Positions 16,142 through 23,792 of a stretch of 43,330 nt of DNA are shown one piece after another. How positions within the stretch are numbered: the first letter of the stretch is position 1; each line of letters opens with the position of its first letter. The stretch comes from Alphaproteobacteria bacterium (lineage in GTDB: Bacteria > Pseudomonadota > Alphaproteobacteria > Rickettsiales > UBA3002). The stretch spans positions 1-43,330 of the forward strand of contig JALHRI010000012.1 of the NCBI GenBank assembly GCA_022841525.1. The letters run 5' to 3'. A program made the position numbers and the translations under genes. The notes beneath the pieces are model-generated. The model worked only from the letters and a program-made list of their open reading frames with translations, was not told the DNA's origin and did not search any database.

Positions 16142-16598
16142 AGGCGGCAACCAGCACGATGCCAGCGCCTGCGCGACGTTACATTATGACGGTTCGCATC
16201 ATTACCTGATGGATATGCAGGTAGTGCGGTTGGAATACCCCGCCTTGAAGCGGTTCATTCTCAGCCATGCTGAGCGCTACTGCCCCGATAGGATACTGAT
16301 GGAAGATAAGGCGAGCGGACAATCGCTGCTGCAGGATCTTCGCACAGAATGTGCTTTTCCGATGTTAGGCATTCATCCGAAAGGTGATAAAACCATGCGT
16401 CTGGCGCGCGCAAGTGTGCTGATGGAAACAGGGCGGATCAAACTTCCCTTTCATGCTTCTTGGCTGGGGGCATTTGAGGCGGAAATCATGGCGTTTCCAA
16501 ACGCAGCGCATGACGATCAGGTGGATGCATTTACCCAGTATTGCTGCTGGTTTTTAGACCATCAGCTGGGGCGAAATGCCACGATCAGACGGCTGTGA
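16110..16598 (+). CDS. terL: terminase large subunit, nuclease part (frame-split terL)
   Basis: RNase H-fold nuclease domain of the large terminase, which cuts DNA at the end of packaging. Motifs are VQSWDTAIKGG (first catalytic Asp), RILMEDKASGQSLLQDL (acidic residue of the second strand) and PNAAHDDQVDAFTQY (third acidic cluster), all intact. ATG 16110 lies exactly at the domain border and has GGAGG 3 nt upstream, closer than ideal. It overlaps the ATPase frame by 32 nt in the +1 frame. Both halves keep all catalytic residues and the nuclease frame is undamaged, which argues against old decay. Confidence 0.85.
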   Translation: MLVQSWDTAIKGGNQHDASACATLHYDGSHHYLMDMQVVRLEYPALKRFILSHAERYCPDRILMEDKASGQSLLQDLRTECAFPMLGIHPKGDKTMRLARASVLMETGRIKLPFHASWLGAFEAEIMAFPNAAHDDQVDAFTQYCCWFLDHQLGRNATIRRL

Positions 16599-16642
16599 TC
16601 GTCATCAAATCTTCATAATTCCTCAGCGGCGATCTGCTACAA
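16599..16642 (+). promoter_or_regulatory. PhoB-box-like promoter (copy B)
   Basis: TCGTCAT-CAAA-TCTTCAT (16599-16616) followed by A, then 20 bp, then an extended -10 TGC-TACAAT (16637-16642). Predicted transcription starts near 16649, which places an upstream ATG at 16642 outside the message and supports TTG 16663 as start. Confidence 0.6.
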
Positions 16643-16662
16643 TGAAGGTGGAGTATTTTGTA

Positions 16663-17085
16663 TTGGACACACCACACACAGCTTCTGAAGAAAAGAAACC
16701 GCGCCAGCAGGCTGCCATGATTAACACTGGTGCGGCACTGGCGAGTGCGGCAGCGTTTAGCGTGGTGGGCGCGATGCTGGGCAAAACCATCGGCAGTTAC
16801 GGCGATAGTGTGCGCCACAAACTAAGCAGCGGAATTGGCAAATGGGTTGGCGGGGTGAGCTTTGCGATTTTATCGCTCTACGCGACGATGAAGGCCGAAG
16901 CGTCGCGCCAAGCGCAGATGCAGGATTTAGAGAAGGAAAACGATGCGCTGCGTCGTGAAATTGCGCAGGCAAAACTTCCTCAGAAAACGGATGCGCCAAT
17001 GCAGGCAATGCCAGTGATTGAGCGTGCGGCACATGAAGGAACGGCAGCGCCACAGCCAGAAATCAGCAGCCCACAAAAAAGTTAG
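16663..17085 (+). CDS. unrecognised small membrane protein, 140 residues (PhoB-box-linked)
   Basis: Not a known GTA gene although it lies between terminase and portal. It has two hydrophobic Gly/Ala-rich segments (GAALASAAAFSVVGAMLGKTIG at about 20-41; GKWVGGVSFAILSLYATM), then a short coiled coil (MQDLEKENDALRREIAQAK) and a Pro/Ala-rich tail. The TTG start has GGTGGAG upstream; an ATG at 16642 would add seven residues but lies in the -10 element. It has its own PhoB-box-like promoter and so is probably regulated apart from the structural genes. The architecture matches the other PhoB-box-linked proteins. Confidence 0.65.
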   Translation: MDTPHTASEEKKPRQQAAMINTGAALASAAAFSVVGAMLGKTIGSYGDSVRHKLSSGIGKWVGGVSFAILSLYATMKAEASRQAQMQDLEKENDALRREIAQAKLPQKTDAPMQAMPVIERAAHEGTAAPQPEISSPQKS

Positions 17086-17195
17086 TCTGCCCCCCTTCCT
17101 GGGGCTTCACTCAGCGATTACAAGATTAAATGTACGCTGAAGAAATTGTACGAAGTTCAGCCATCATCATTCACCAATTTTCTGAAAGGATGCCT

Positions 17196-18389
17196 ATGCC
17201 CTCATGGTGGGATAGATTGGGGCGCGCTGCGCCGATACCAGCAAAGTCGTTTCACAGCCATGCTCATGCCTTCATGATTCCGGCAGGCCAACCAGTATGG
17301 ATGCGCCGCGATTACAGCAAATTTGCAGATGAGGGATTTCGCCGCAATGTGATCGCCTACCGCGCGATTTCGATGGTGGCAAGCGGTGCGGCGCAGGTCA
17401 ACTGGAAAGTAAAACAGCGCAAAGCACGCCGCGAGGTAGTGGTGGATAGCCATCCGATCCTGCAGCTGCTTAAGCGCCCTAACCCGCGTCAGGGTGGCAG
17501 CGAGTTATTTGAAACGCTCTATATCCACCATCTGATTGCGGGCAATGCCTTTGTACACGCAATTGGCCCAAAAGGCGAAGCCCCCACCGAGCTGCATGTG
17601 CTGCGCCCGGATAGGGTGGCGATTATTCCCTCCGCAAACGGCATTCCCAAAGCGTACCGCTATATGGTGGCAAGTAAGGGGTATGATATTGCGGTGGATG
17701 CCATTAGCGGCATGTCGCGCTTACTCCATCTGAAACATATTCATCCGCTGGATGATTGGTACGGTTTGTCGCCGATGGAAGCTGCGGCTTACAGTATTGA
17801 TCAGCATAATCAGTGTGCGGCGTGGAATCAGGCGCTGCTGCAACATGGTGCGCGGCCAACCGGCGCGCTGATGGTCAAAGCAGAGCATGGCCAGGGCGGT
17901 CAATTATCGGAAGTGCAGTATACGCGGCTTAAGCAACAACTGGATGATCAGTTCAGTGGTGCCGAGAATGCCGGCCGGCCATTATTGTTAGAAGGCGGGC
18001 TGGAGTGGAAGGAAATGAGCCATTCCCCGCGTGAGATGGATTTTATTTCCATCAAACATTCCAGTGCGCGCGATATCGCGCTGGCCTTTGGTGTACCGCC
18101 GCAACTGCTCGGTATTCCGGGGGATAACACCTACGCCAATTTGAAAGAGGCGCGCGCGGCACTGTGGGAGCAAACCATTATCCCGCTGCTGAAATATACA
18201 GCGGATGAACTGAGCAACTGGCTCGCGCCGATGTTTGATGGTTCGTTTCGCATCACCTACGATGCCGATGAGATTCCTACCAATAGCGAAAAACGCGACG
18301 CCTTGTGGGAGAGGGTCTCTGCGGCAGCGTTTCTGAGTGATGCGGAAAAGCGCAGCCTGCTTGGTCTTGCCGAAATGACGGAGGCTTAG
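17196..18389 (+). CDS. phage/GTA portal protein (HK97 family)
   Basis: Dodecameric portal through which DNA enters the head; it corresponds to GTA gp3. The 397 residues contain the family landmarks VIAYRAISMVASGAAQVNWKV, HPILQLLKRPNP, ETLYIHHLIAGNAFVH, HIHPLDDWYGLSPMEAA, and the C-terminal IKHSSARDIALAFGVPPQLLGIPGDNTYANLKEARAALWEQTIIPLL. The frame is open to 17130, but ATG 17196 (MPSWWDRL) has GAAAGG at 7 nt. The portal stop lies one base before the protease ATG. Confidence 0.94.
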   Translation: MPSWWDRLGRAAPIPAKSFHSHAHAFMIPAGQPVWMRRDYSKFADEGFRRNVIAYRAISMVASGAAQVNWKVKQRKARREVVVDSHPILQLLKRPNPRQGGSELFETLYIHHLIAGNAFVHAIGPKGEAPTELHVLRPDRVAIIPSANGIPKAYRYMVASKGYDIAVDAISGMSRLLHLKHIHPLDDWYGLSPMEAAAYSIDQHNQCAAWNQALLQHGARPTGALMVKAEHGQGGQLSEVQYTRLKQQLDDQFSGAENAGRPLLLEGGLEWKEMSHSPREMDFISIKHSSARDIALAFGVPPQLLGIPGDNTYANLKEARAALWEQTIIPLLKYTADELSNWLAPMFDGSFRITYDADEIPTNSEKRDALWERVSAAAFLSDAEKRSLLGLAEMTEA

Positions 18390-18390
18390 C

Positions 18391-18933
18391 ATGCGCACGT
18401 ATTTGACGACTGAATGTGCGATAAAATCACTGGATGAAGAAGGCAGATTTGCAGGCTACGCTAGTGTGTTTGGCGTGGTGGATCATCAGCGCGATATGGT
18501 GATGCCTGGTGCCTTTACAGAAACGGCGGCGCAGGCATTGTCGGAAATCAAACTGCTCTGGCAGCATCAATGGGCAGAGCCGATTGGTAAAATTACGAGA
18601 CTGTTTGAAGATGCACGCGGGCTGTATATTGAAGGGCAGTTACTGCTTGAGGTGGCGCGTGCGCGTGAAGCCTACGCGCTGATGAAAGAAGGTGTGCTAA
18701 GAGGGTTAAGTATTGGCTATAGGCCTGAGAAAACCCGCATTGATCCAGATACGGGCGTGCGGCAATTACAGCGGGTCAGCTTGTTTGAAATCAGCATCGT
18801 GACGATGCCCGCAAACCCGGACGCACAGGTGAGTGTGGTGAAACATGTGAGCCACCCACCCGCTGAGCAGAATGACCTGGCCTTCCTACTCACCGCACTT
18901 GAACGAGCGGCAATGACGCTGCGAAGCTATTAG
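18391..18933 (+). CDS. HK97-type prohead protease
   Basis: Serine protease that matures the capsid by cleaving the capsid protein delta domain; GTA gp4. It has 180 residues with the catalytic His in KLLWQHQWAEPIG, the Ser in VLRGLSIGYRP, and the conserved FEISIVTMPANPDA motif. GGAGG precedes ATG 18391. It is directly downstream of the portal, as in all GTA clusters. Its end touches a convergent gene of non-phage type. Confidence 0.92.
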   Translation: MRTYLTTECAIKSLDEEGRFAGYASVFGVVDHQRDMVMPGAFTETAAQALSEIKLLWQHQWAEPIGKITRLFEDARGLYIEGQLLLEVARAREAYALMKEGVLRGLSIGYRPEKTRIDPDTGVRQLQRVSLFEISIVTMPANPDAQVSVVKHVSHPPAEQNDLAFLLTALERAAMTLRSY

Positions 18934-19379
18934 TTGCTCTGTGGCAGTGGGCGTGGTTGCACGCGACCCGTATAGCTTGACTCACCGCTGATCACGGTGG
19001 GGCTTGCTGCCTGGATATGTGGCAGTGCTGCATGCTGATTGAGACCATCCAGCGCGGTTTCTTTTAAGTAAAAAACGTTCAGCGCCATGGCGGCATGACG
19101 TTTGGAAATACGCACATGCTCTTCGCTAACGCGAATGACGTTTTCAAAACATTGCACCAGGTCGCGCACGCTTAAACTTGCGATTTTCGGATCTTTATAA
19201 AGCTGCAAGCAGGCGGTGTTGATTGCGCTTACCCACGCACTCTCTGCGGTGGAAATCGCTTGGCCGTGAATATTGTGATAGGCCTTAGAAGCGAGCGTGC
19301 ACACATATTCGCGGGTGTCAGGGGAGGTGGCAGAGCTCACTTCGCTGCTGCCAAAAATGGCGACGATAAGTTCTTGCAT
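18930..19379 (-). CDS. hypothetical protein, 149 residues, opposite strand inside the GTA cluster
   Basis: Not recognised. It is helical (VCTLASKAYHNIHGQAIST; VRDLVQCFENVIRVSEEHVRISKRHAAMALNVFYLK) and ends in a Pro-rich tail. It sits between protease and capsid on the minus strand and shares its stop region with the protease gene. GTA clusters normally have no gene here, so this is an insertion. Ribosome site AGGA precedes ATG 19379. Confidence 0.6.
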   Translation of the reverse strand: MQELIVAIFGSSEVSSATSPDTREYVCTLASKAYHNIHGQAISTAESAWVSAINTACLQLYKDPKIASLSVRDLVQCFENVIRVSEEHVRISKRHAAMALNVFYLKETALDGLNQHAALPHIQAASPTVISGESSYTGRVQPRPLPQSN

Positions 19380-19511
19380 GGGGTCCTGTTTGCTTTGCTG
19401 TTTTTTGTTTTTGGTTGCAACGCCTGCCCTGTGCTGCGGCTTTGCGATGTTGGTCGATCAAGTAACGGATAGTAACTTAAAAGACGACTGCAATATAACG
19501 TTAGATAAAAA

Positions 19512-19586
19512 TTAACGCAAGTTAAAATATTATTTACGTATGGGCGATGGCCAGAGGAGATTTATCCATTTTTTACAGATGGATAA
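19512..19586. promoter_or_regulatory. capsid leader: two inverted repeats
   Basis: TTAACGCAAGTTAA (19512-19525) matches, at 12 of 14 positions, the TTAACTTAAGTTAA found before the putative small RNA near 38.46 kb. Downstream, TTATCCAT (19562-19569) and ATGGATAA (19579-19586) form a perfect 8-bp inverted repeat, and its right arm is part of the 14-mer also seen at 12580-12593. The remainder of 19380-19628 is AT-rich without a gene. Confidence 0.5.
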
Positions 19587-19628
19587 TTATTTGTCGATTT
19601 TTATTAACCAAATAATCAAGGGGAAATT

Positions 19629-20831
19629 ATGACGATTTCGGAAGTCACCGAACGCGTGCATGCAATGGGGCAGGCATGGGAACAATTTAAGCAAGTCAAC
19701 AATCAGCGTCTGCGCGAGATTGAGCGCAAGGGCAATGCCGATCCGCTTTATCATGAGCATCTGCAACGTATTGGCGATGCGCTGGATCATCAAAAGCGCC
19801 GCATGGACCAGTTGGAAACCGCGCATGCTCGCCCGGGTGTCGATGTTTCCGGCAAGAAAGCATTTGCAGAAGATAGCAGCGAATATCGTGCCGCATTTAC
19901 CAATTATCTGCGCAAAGGGATGGAAGCAGGGCTGGAAAACATTCAGCTCAAAACGCTCTCAGTTGGGGGTGCATCGGGCGCAGAAGGTGGCTATTTAGTG
20001 ACGCCGCACATGAGCGAAACCATCACCCAGATTGTACGCGAAAGCTCGCCGCTTCGCGCGCTGGCAGGTGTGGAAACCATTTCGCACGATACGCTCGATC
20101 TGATTGAAGATACTGGCGAGATGCAAGCCGTATGGGTGGATGAAGATGATGCGCGCGATGTGACCACCAATCCGCTCTTTGGCAAACGTACGATTGAAAC
20201 ACACGAGATGTATGCCAATCCGCGTGCGACGCAGAAACTGATTGATGACGCATCGGTTGATATTGAAGGCTGGGTGTCGCAAAAAGTGGCGGAGCGTTTT
20301 GCGCGTCTGGAAGCTACGGCCTTTATTTCCGGCGACGGTGACAAAAAACCCACCGGTATTTTAAGCTATGCAGCGGGCACCAGTTGGGGACAGATTGAAC
20401 AGTTAAACTCAGCAGCTGCAGGTTCCATTGCTGCGGATGATGTGATCAGGCTGTATTACCGCCTGAAGGATGAGTATGCAAAAAATGCTACCTTCCTGAT
20501 GAACCGCACTACCGTGCAGGCGCTGCGCTTGCTGAAAGATACCGGATCGGATCAGTATATCTGGCAGCCGGGTCTGGCACTGGGTACACCCGATACGCTA
20601 CTGGGCGTACCGGTGGCACTGGCAAGCGATATGCCAGGCGTTGCGGCAAATAATCTGGCGATTGCCGTGGGGGATTTCAAACGCGGTTATATGATTGTTG
20701 ACCGTGTGGGCATTCGCATGCTGCGTGATCCTTACACCGCCAAGCCGTTTGTGTTGTTCTACACAACCAAACGTGTTGGTGGTGAAGTGGTCAATTTTGA
20801 AGCCATCAAATTGCTGAAAGTCGCTGCATAA
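19629..20831 (+). CDS. HK97-fold major capsid protein
   Basis: Main head protein; GTA gp5. The 400 residues begin with a coiled-coil delta domain of about 100 residues (assembly scaffold removed by the protease), followed by the HK97 core beginning LKTLSVGGASGAEGGYLVTPHMSETI. The family motifs ATAFISGDG-KKPTGIL, FLMNRTTVQALRLLKD and LLGVPVALASDMP are present, and the C-terminus GEVVNFEAIKLLKVAA is typical. Ribosome site AAGGGG precedes ATG 19629. A Rho-independent terminator follows, so head genes end a transcript here. Confidence 0.95.
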   Translation: MTISEVTERVHAMGQAWEQFKQVNNQRLREIERKGNADPLYHEHLQRIGDALDHQKRRMDQLETAHARPGVDVSGKKAFAEDSSEYRAAFTNYLRKGMEAGLENIQLKTLSVGGASGAEGGYLVTPHMSETITQIVRESSPLRALAGVETISHDTLDLIEDTGEMQAVWVDEDDARDVTTNPLFGKRTIETHEMYANPRATQKLIDDASVDIEGWVSQKVAERFARLEATAFISGDGDKKPTGILSYAAGTSWGQIEQLNSAAAGSIAADDVIRLYYRLKDEYAKNATFLMNRTTVQALRLLKDTGSDQYIWQPGLALGTPDTLLGVPVALASDMPGVAANNLAIAVGDFKRGYMIVDRVGIRMLRDPYTAKPFVLFYTTKRVGGEVVNFEAIKLLKVAA

Positions 20832-20844
20832 TGAAGGAAGTGGG

Positions 20845-20880
20845 GGCAGGGAAGCGTTGTGGCTTTCCTGCCTCTTTCTT
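20845..20880 (+). terminator. Rho-independent terminator after the capsid gene
   Basis: GGCAGGGAAGC pairs with GCTTTCCTGCC (one G-T pair) around a GTTGTG loop, followed by TCTTTCTT. Confidence 0.75.
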
Positions 20881-20932
20881 GTTGATTTTGCTTATAATAT
20901 GATGCTTTCCAGGCGCTGAACAAGGCCAGCTA

Positions 20933-20961
20933 TTGACGCCTACGCACCAGCCACCTATAGT
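20933..20961 (+). promoter_or_regulatory. sigma70-type promoter
   Basis: TTGACG, exact 17-bp spacer, TATAGT. It lies 40 nt upstream of the GTG at 21002 and restarts transcription after the capsid terminator. Confidence 0.7.
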
Positions 20962-21001
20962 GCCGAAATAAATTAATCCACTGGAAATAAGTTGGAAATT
21001 T

Positions 21002-21361
21002 GTGTCTGAGCTGAACCGTTCTGATAAAATGCTCGCAGAGCGCACCGTGTGCGTGTTGCTGGTGCGCGGCCAAAGCCAGGAAGGTGAACCGGTCTATGCG
21101 TATGTCGCGGTGCGTGCCGACAAGCTGGATGAGTTTGTCGAAGCGCAGTCGAAAGATCCGTTTTATCCGGATCAGTACGGCATGATTATTGAGTCAGGCA
21201 CTGGTGATCCTTCCGATGAAGTGCGTGAACGCATGGAGCGCGATTATGGTTTTAACCATGAGGCCATGCTCGATGTGCATGACCGCGACAGTGCCCATGA
21301 TGTGGCGCGCAAACTCACTGCCTCGGTGCGTAAGGCCAAGCAGTCCGACTTTGATGCTTAA
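21002..21361 (+). CDS. small conserved hypothetical, paralogue of the 95-residue protein at 13986
   Basis: A protein of 119 residues, start GTG 21002 (MSELNRSDK) or ATG 21029. VYAYVAVRADKLDEF ... DQYGMIIESGTGDPSDEVRERMERDYGF aligns with the 95-residue protein upstream of the terminase; here about 25 extra residues follow (DVHDRDSAHDVARKLTASVRKAK). It has its own TTGACG/TATAGT promoter. Not a known GTA component; two copies on either side of the head genes suggest a lineage-specific family. The function is unknown. Confidence 0.75.
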   Translation: MSELNRSDKMLAERTVCVLLVRGQSQEGEPVYAYVAVRADKLDEFVEAQSKDPFYPDQYGMIIESGTGDPSDEVRERMERDYGFNHEAMLDVHDRDSAHDVARKLTASVRKAKQSDFDA

Positions 21362-21392
21362 CATCTGATTTTTTCCGTTTTCTCTCAAATTG

Positions 21393-21608
21393 ATGCGTAT
21401 TCATGTGGTGATTCGCTACAGCACAATGCTGTGCTGTCAGGCGCATCTGCGCCTGCTTGAGGCAGGAGAACTATACGCTCTCAGTGCGCAGAGTGCAGTT
21501 GATTTAGCGCTGCATGGTGATGTGCAACTCGCATCCAACCCCTTTCCGTGTGGGAAAATCTATGAACCCAATTCTAAACCCAATCGTGCTGGTACAGCCC
21601 AGCAGTGA
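21393..21608 (+). CDS. small hypothetical protein, possible phage head accessory
   Basis: A protein of 71 residues (MRIHVVIRYSTML). The part LLEAGELYALSAQSAVDLALHGDVQLA faintly resembles short phage proteins found between capsid and connector genes. It overlaps the next gene by 47 nt, which weakens the case for its full length. Low certainty. Confidence 0.35.
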   Translation: MRIHVVIRYSTMLCCQAHLRLLEAGELYALSAQSAVDLALHGDVQLASNPFPCGKIYEPNSKPNRAGTAQQ

Positions 21609-22092
21609 AGTGCTGAGCCTGCGCGAGGTGAAGCAGTTTCTGCGCATTGAACATAGCGCAGAAGATGCCGTGTTGATGCAGCTGATAAAAGCAGCGCGCG
21701 AGGCGGCGCAGTCTTACCTGAACCTTACGTTCATTACGCAGTCCTGGCAATATCAGGTGCGCGCGAGTGAGTCATTCATCACGCTGCCGATGAAGCCGGT
21801 GAGGGCGATTACGCAGGTTGAGCAACGCGACGACGGCGGCATTTGGACGATTATTCCGGCAAGCGATTATATGCTGGATCAGGATGCCTTGGTGCTCACA
21901 TCTTCCGTGACGCACGGTGCGCTGCTAAGAATTGCTTACAGTGCTGGAATGGCGGCAGATGCATCGCTGCTACCTGCAGCGATTAAGCAGGCCTTGCTTG
22001 AGCATGTGGTGAAGCTTTACGAATCGCGCGGACTTGAGCAACCACTGGCGCTGCATGAGATGTATGCGCCGCTGCGCGAGGTGCGGATATGA
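21562..22092 (+). CDS. head-tail connector protein (GTA gp6, phiE125 gp8-like)
   Basis: Adaptor that binds under the portal. The 176 residues have the family N-terminal repeat LSLREVKQFLRIEHSAEDAVLMQLIKAAREAAQSYLNLTFITQSW and a C-terminal helix that packs in the connector (AAIKQALLEHVVKLYESRG). The frame opens at 21514, but ATG 21562 with GGGAAAA fits. Its stop overlaps the next start as ATGA. Confidence 0.88.
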   Translation: MNPILNPIVLVQPSSEVLSLREVKQFLRIEHSAEDAVLMQLIKAAREAAQSYLNLTFITQSWQYQVRASESFITLPMKPVRAITQVEQRDDGGIWTIIPASDYMLDQDALVLTSSVTHGALLRIAYSAGMAADASLLPAAIKQALLEHVVKLYESRGLEQPLALHEMYAPLREVRI

Positions 22093-22406
22093 ACGATGTT
22101 CGAAATTACCGCGAGCGGATTCGTATCGAATCAGCCGTGCACACGCCGGATGATGTTGGCGGTACCACGGATCAATGGCAATGCGTGCAGGAATGTTTCG
22201 CTGAAATATCGCCCAAAAGCCGCGTGACACAAGTAACGGCGGGCGATCTACGCGACTATCAGACGCATGTGGAAGTACGGGTGCGTGCGCCCAGTCCGGT
22301 CACGAACCTGATGCGTATTATTTGGCGTCAGCGGATACTGATGATTGATAGTATCGTGCCGGAACCCTCATCGTTGCTGATGCATTGCCGCGAGGTGAGG
22401 GTATGA
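22089..22406 (+). CDS. head-tail adaptor/stopper (GTA gp7)
   Basis: Phage head-tail joining protein of 105 residues: RNYRERIRIESAVHTPDDVGGTTDQWQCVQECFAEISPKS is the usual opening of this family, followed by a beta barrel ending in LLMHCREVRV. It overlaps gp6 and gp8 by 4 nt on each side, showing a tightly coupled operon. Confidence 0.88.
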   Translation: MNDVRNYRERIRIESAVHTPDDVGGTTDQWQCVQECFAEISPKSRVTQVTAGDLRDYQTHVEVRVRAPSPVTNLMRIIWRQRILMIDSIVPEPSSLLMHCREVRV

Positions 22407-22807
22407 ACACACTCGCATTACTCCAAGTACAGCAAGGAATTTTTGGCAAGCTCGCTGCCGATAGCGTGCTGATGGATATGATCACGGCGCTGTATGATCA
22501 GGTGCCGGAGCGCGCGCAATTTCCCTACGCCGTGATTGGCGATGGGAATTATACCACGCTGCGAACGCGCACTGCTCTTGGCGGCAGCTGCGTGATGCGT
22601 ATTCGCGTCTATTCGCAAAAACCCGGGCGCAAAGAGATTTTGCAAATTCTTGATCGTATCTACGGTTTGCTACATTTGGGCACTCTGACGTTAGTAGAAA
22701 GCACGGTGCTGAGTGTGCACGTAGAAAATGCGCGTACCGAGCTTTTGAACGATCAGCGCACCATTGAAGGTGAGCTGAGTATTCGCTGCCTGATTGCGGA
22801 GGAATAA
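22403..22807 (+). CDS. tail terminator protein, DUF3168 (GTA gp8)
   Basis: A protein of 134 residues with DUF3168 features: short N-terminal helix (ALLQVQQGIFGKLAADSVL), YDQVPERAQFPYAVIGD, RIRVYSQKPGRKEILQILDRIYGLLH. It caps the tail tube at the head end. ATG 22403 overlaps the gp7 stop; an in-frame start at 22385 is less likely. Confidence 0.88.
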   Translation: MNTLALLQVQQGIFGKLAADSVLMDMITALYDQVPERAQFPYAVIGDGNYTTLRTRTALGGSCVMRIRVYSQKPGRKEILQILDRIYGLLHLGTLTLVESTVLSVHVENARTELLNDQRTIEGELSIRCLIAEE

Positions 22808-22808
22808 G

Positions 22809-23222
22809 ATGCAGAGTTTTACCGCACACCATGTCGCGCTTTCGGTCGCATCCCTTGCGACGCCGACAAGTTTTTTAGCGCTGAGCAATGCGCTGGTACA
22901 TGTGCTGGAATGCCGAAGTGAGCATATGCCGAAAGATCACTACCGTGAGCACGCCTGGCAACGACTGAGCGATGCTACGCAGCACGCGGTTAGCCTTGAA
23001 GCGGAATGTATCTGGACGACCTCGCCTGCGATGTTGCTGATTCACCGCTCAGGGCTGGAGGCGGCCTCATTGCAGATGAAAATTGTGATGCCCGATGCCA
23101 GTGAGATGGTAGGCAAATTTGCGATCACACGCTACGCGCTGGTGGCTGAAGAAGGCGAAACCCTGCGTGCAGAAATGACGCTGGTATCGCAGGACGCACT
23201 AACGCTGAGCCTGCCCAGCTAA
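22809..23222 (+). CDS. major tail tube protein (GTA gp9)
   Basis: Tail tube subunit of 137 residues. The start ATG 22809 has GGAGGAA. The pattern (LEAASLQMKIVMPDASEMVGKFAITRYALVAEEGETLRAEMTLVSQDALTLS) matches the GTA/TP901-1 type tail tube, where a beta sandwich ends in a strand after a Gly-rich turn. It is the last tail gene before a 3.4-kb break in the GTA order: gp10 (chaperone) and gp11 (tape measure) should follow but do not. Its 3' end overlaps a convergent gene by 24 nt. Confidence 0.8.
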   Translation: MQSFTAHHVALSVASLATPTSFLALSNALVHVLECRSEHMPKDHYREHAWQRLSDATQHAVSLEAECIWTTSPAMLLIHRSGLEAASLQMKIVMPDASEMVGKFAITRYALVAEEGETLRAEMTLVSQDALTLSLPS

Positions 23223-23792
23223 CGCGTTTTTCTGCCATGCAAGCAGCGATGTTTTAAGCTCGGGAAGGCTAGCATCATCGCAGGGTACGTTTTTATAGAC
23301 CAGCAGGTAGGATGCTTTTGCCCGCTCTGCAGCTTCACGAACCACTGTTTGCGGATCATAGGTTCCCTGAGACGTGACGTACTTCACCAGTGTCGAATAA
23401 ATATCTTGGTATTCTTGCGGCGATAAATGCTTACAGTTCGACAGCAAAAATGCGATCATCAAGGTTTGCTCGAGCAGTTTTTGCTCGCTGGTTTCCTGCT
23501 GCATGGAGTTGATTTCTGCGGCAGTAGGTGAAAATAGCTGCAGCAACGTCTCGTCGCGGGTGGAGGGGGCAGCGGCTAGCGGAAGCGGAAAAATTTGTTC
23601 TTCTTCGCGCGGTTTCGATATTGGTTGTGGAGCGGATAGTTTGGGAGCGGGGTTTAGTGGCCTAGCCATTTGCTTGGTCGGTGCGTGCGGCACAACATAA
23701 GGAAACAGGGCAAAGCCTGTAGCGATGCCACCTAAAAAAAGCAGCAGCGAAGGTACGAGTAAGCTTAAGCGTTTGGGGTCAACCGCGGACAT
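23199..23792 (-). CDS. membrane-anchored periplasmic protein of unknown function
   Basis: A protein of 197 residues. One N-terminal helix (LLVPSLLLFLGGIATGFALFPYVV, about 10-33), then a Pro-rich linker, then a helical domain with two cysteines (SNCKHLSPQEYQDIYSTL; VYKNVPCDDASLPEL) that could form a periplasmic disulfide. The topology suggests the bulk is in the periplasm. TTG 23804 would add four residues; ATG 23792 is preferred. It overlaps the upstream 160-residue gene by 14 nt and is probably cotranscribed from the PhoB-box-like promoter at 24.31 kb. Not a phage gene. Confidence 0.7.
   Translation of the reverse strand: MSAVDPKRLSLLVPSLLLFLGGIATGFALFPYVVPHAPTKQMARPLNPAPKLSAPQPISKPREEEQIFPLPLAAAPSTRDETLLQLFSPTAAEINSMQQETSEQKLLEQTLMIAFLLSNCKHLSPQEYQDIYSTLVKYVTSQGTYDPQTVVREAAERAKASYLLVYKNVPCDDASLPELKTSLLAWQKNALAGQAQR

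Noticed and set aside
19512-19525. CtrA site in the capsid leader
   Set aside because: The TTAA half sites are 6 bp apart rather than 7, and the sequence is better described as a TTAAC-N4-GTTAA palindrome.
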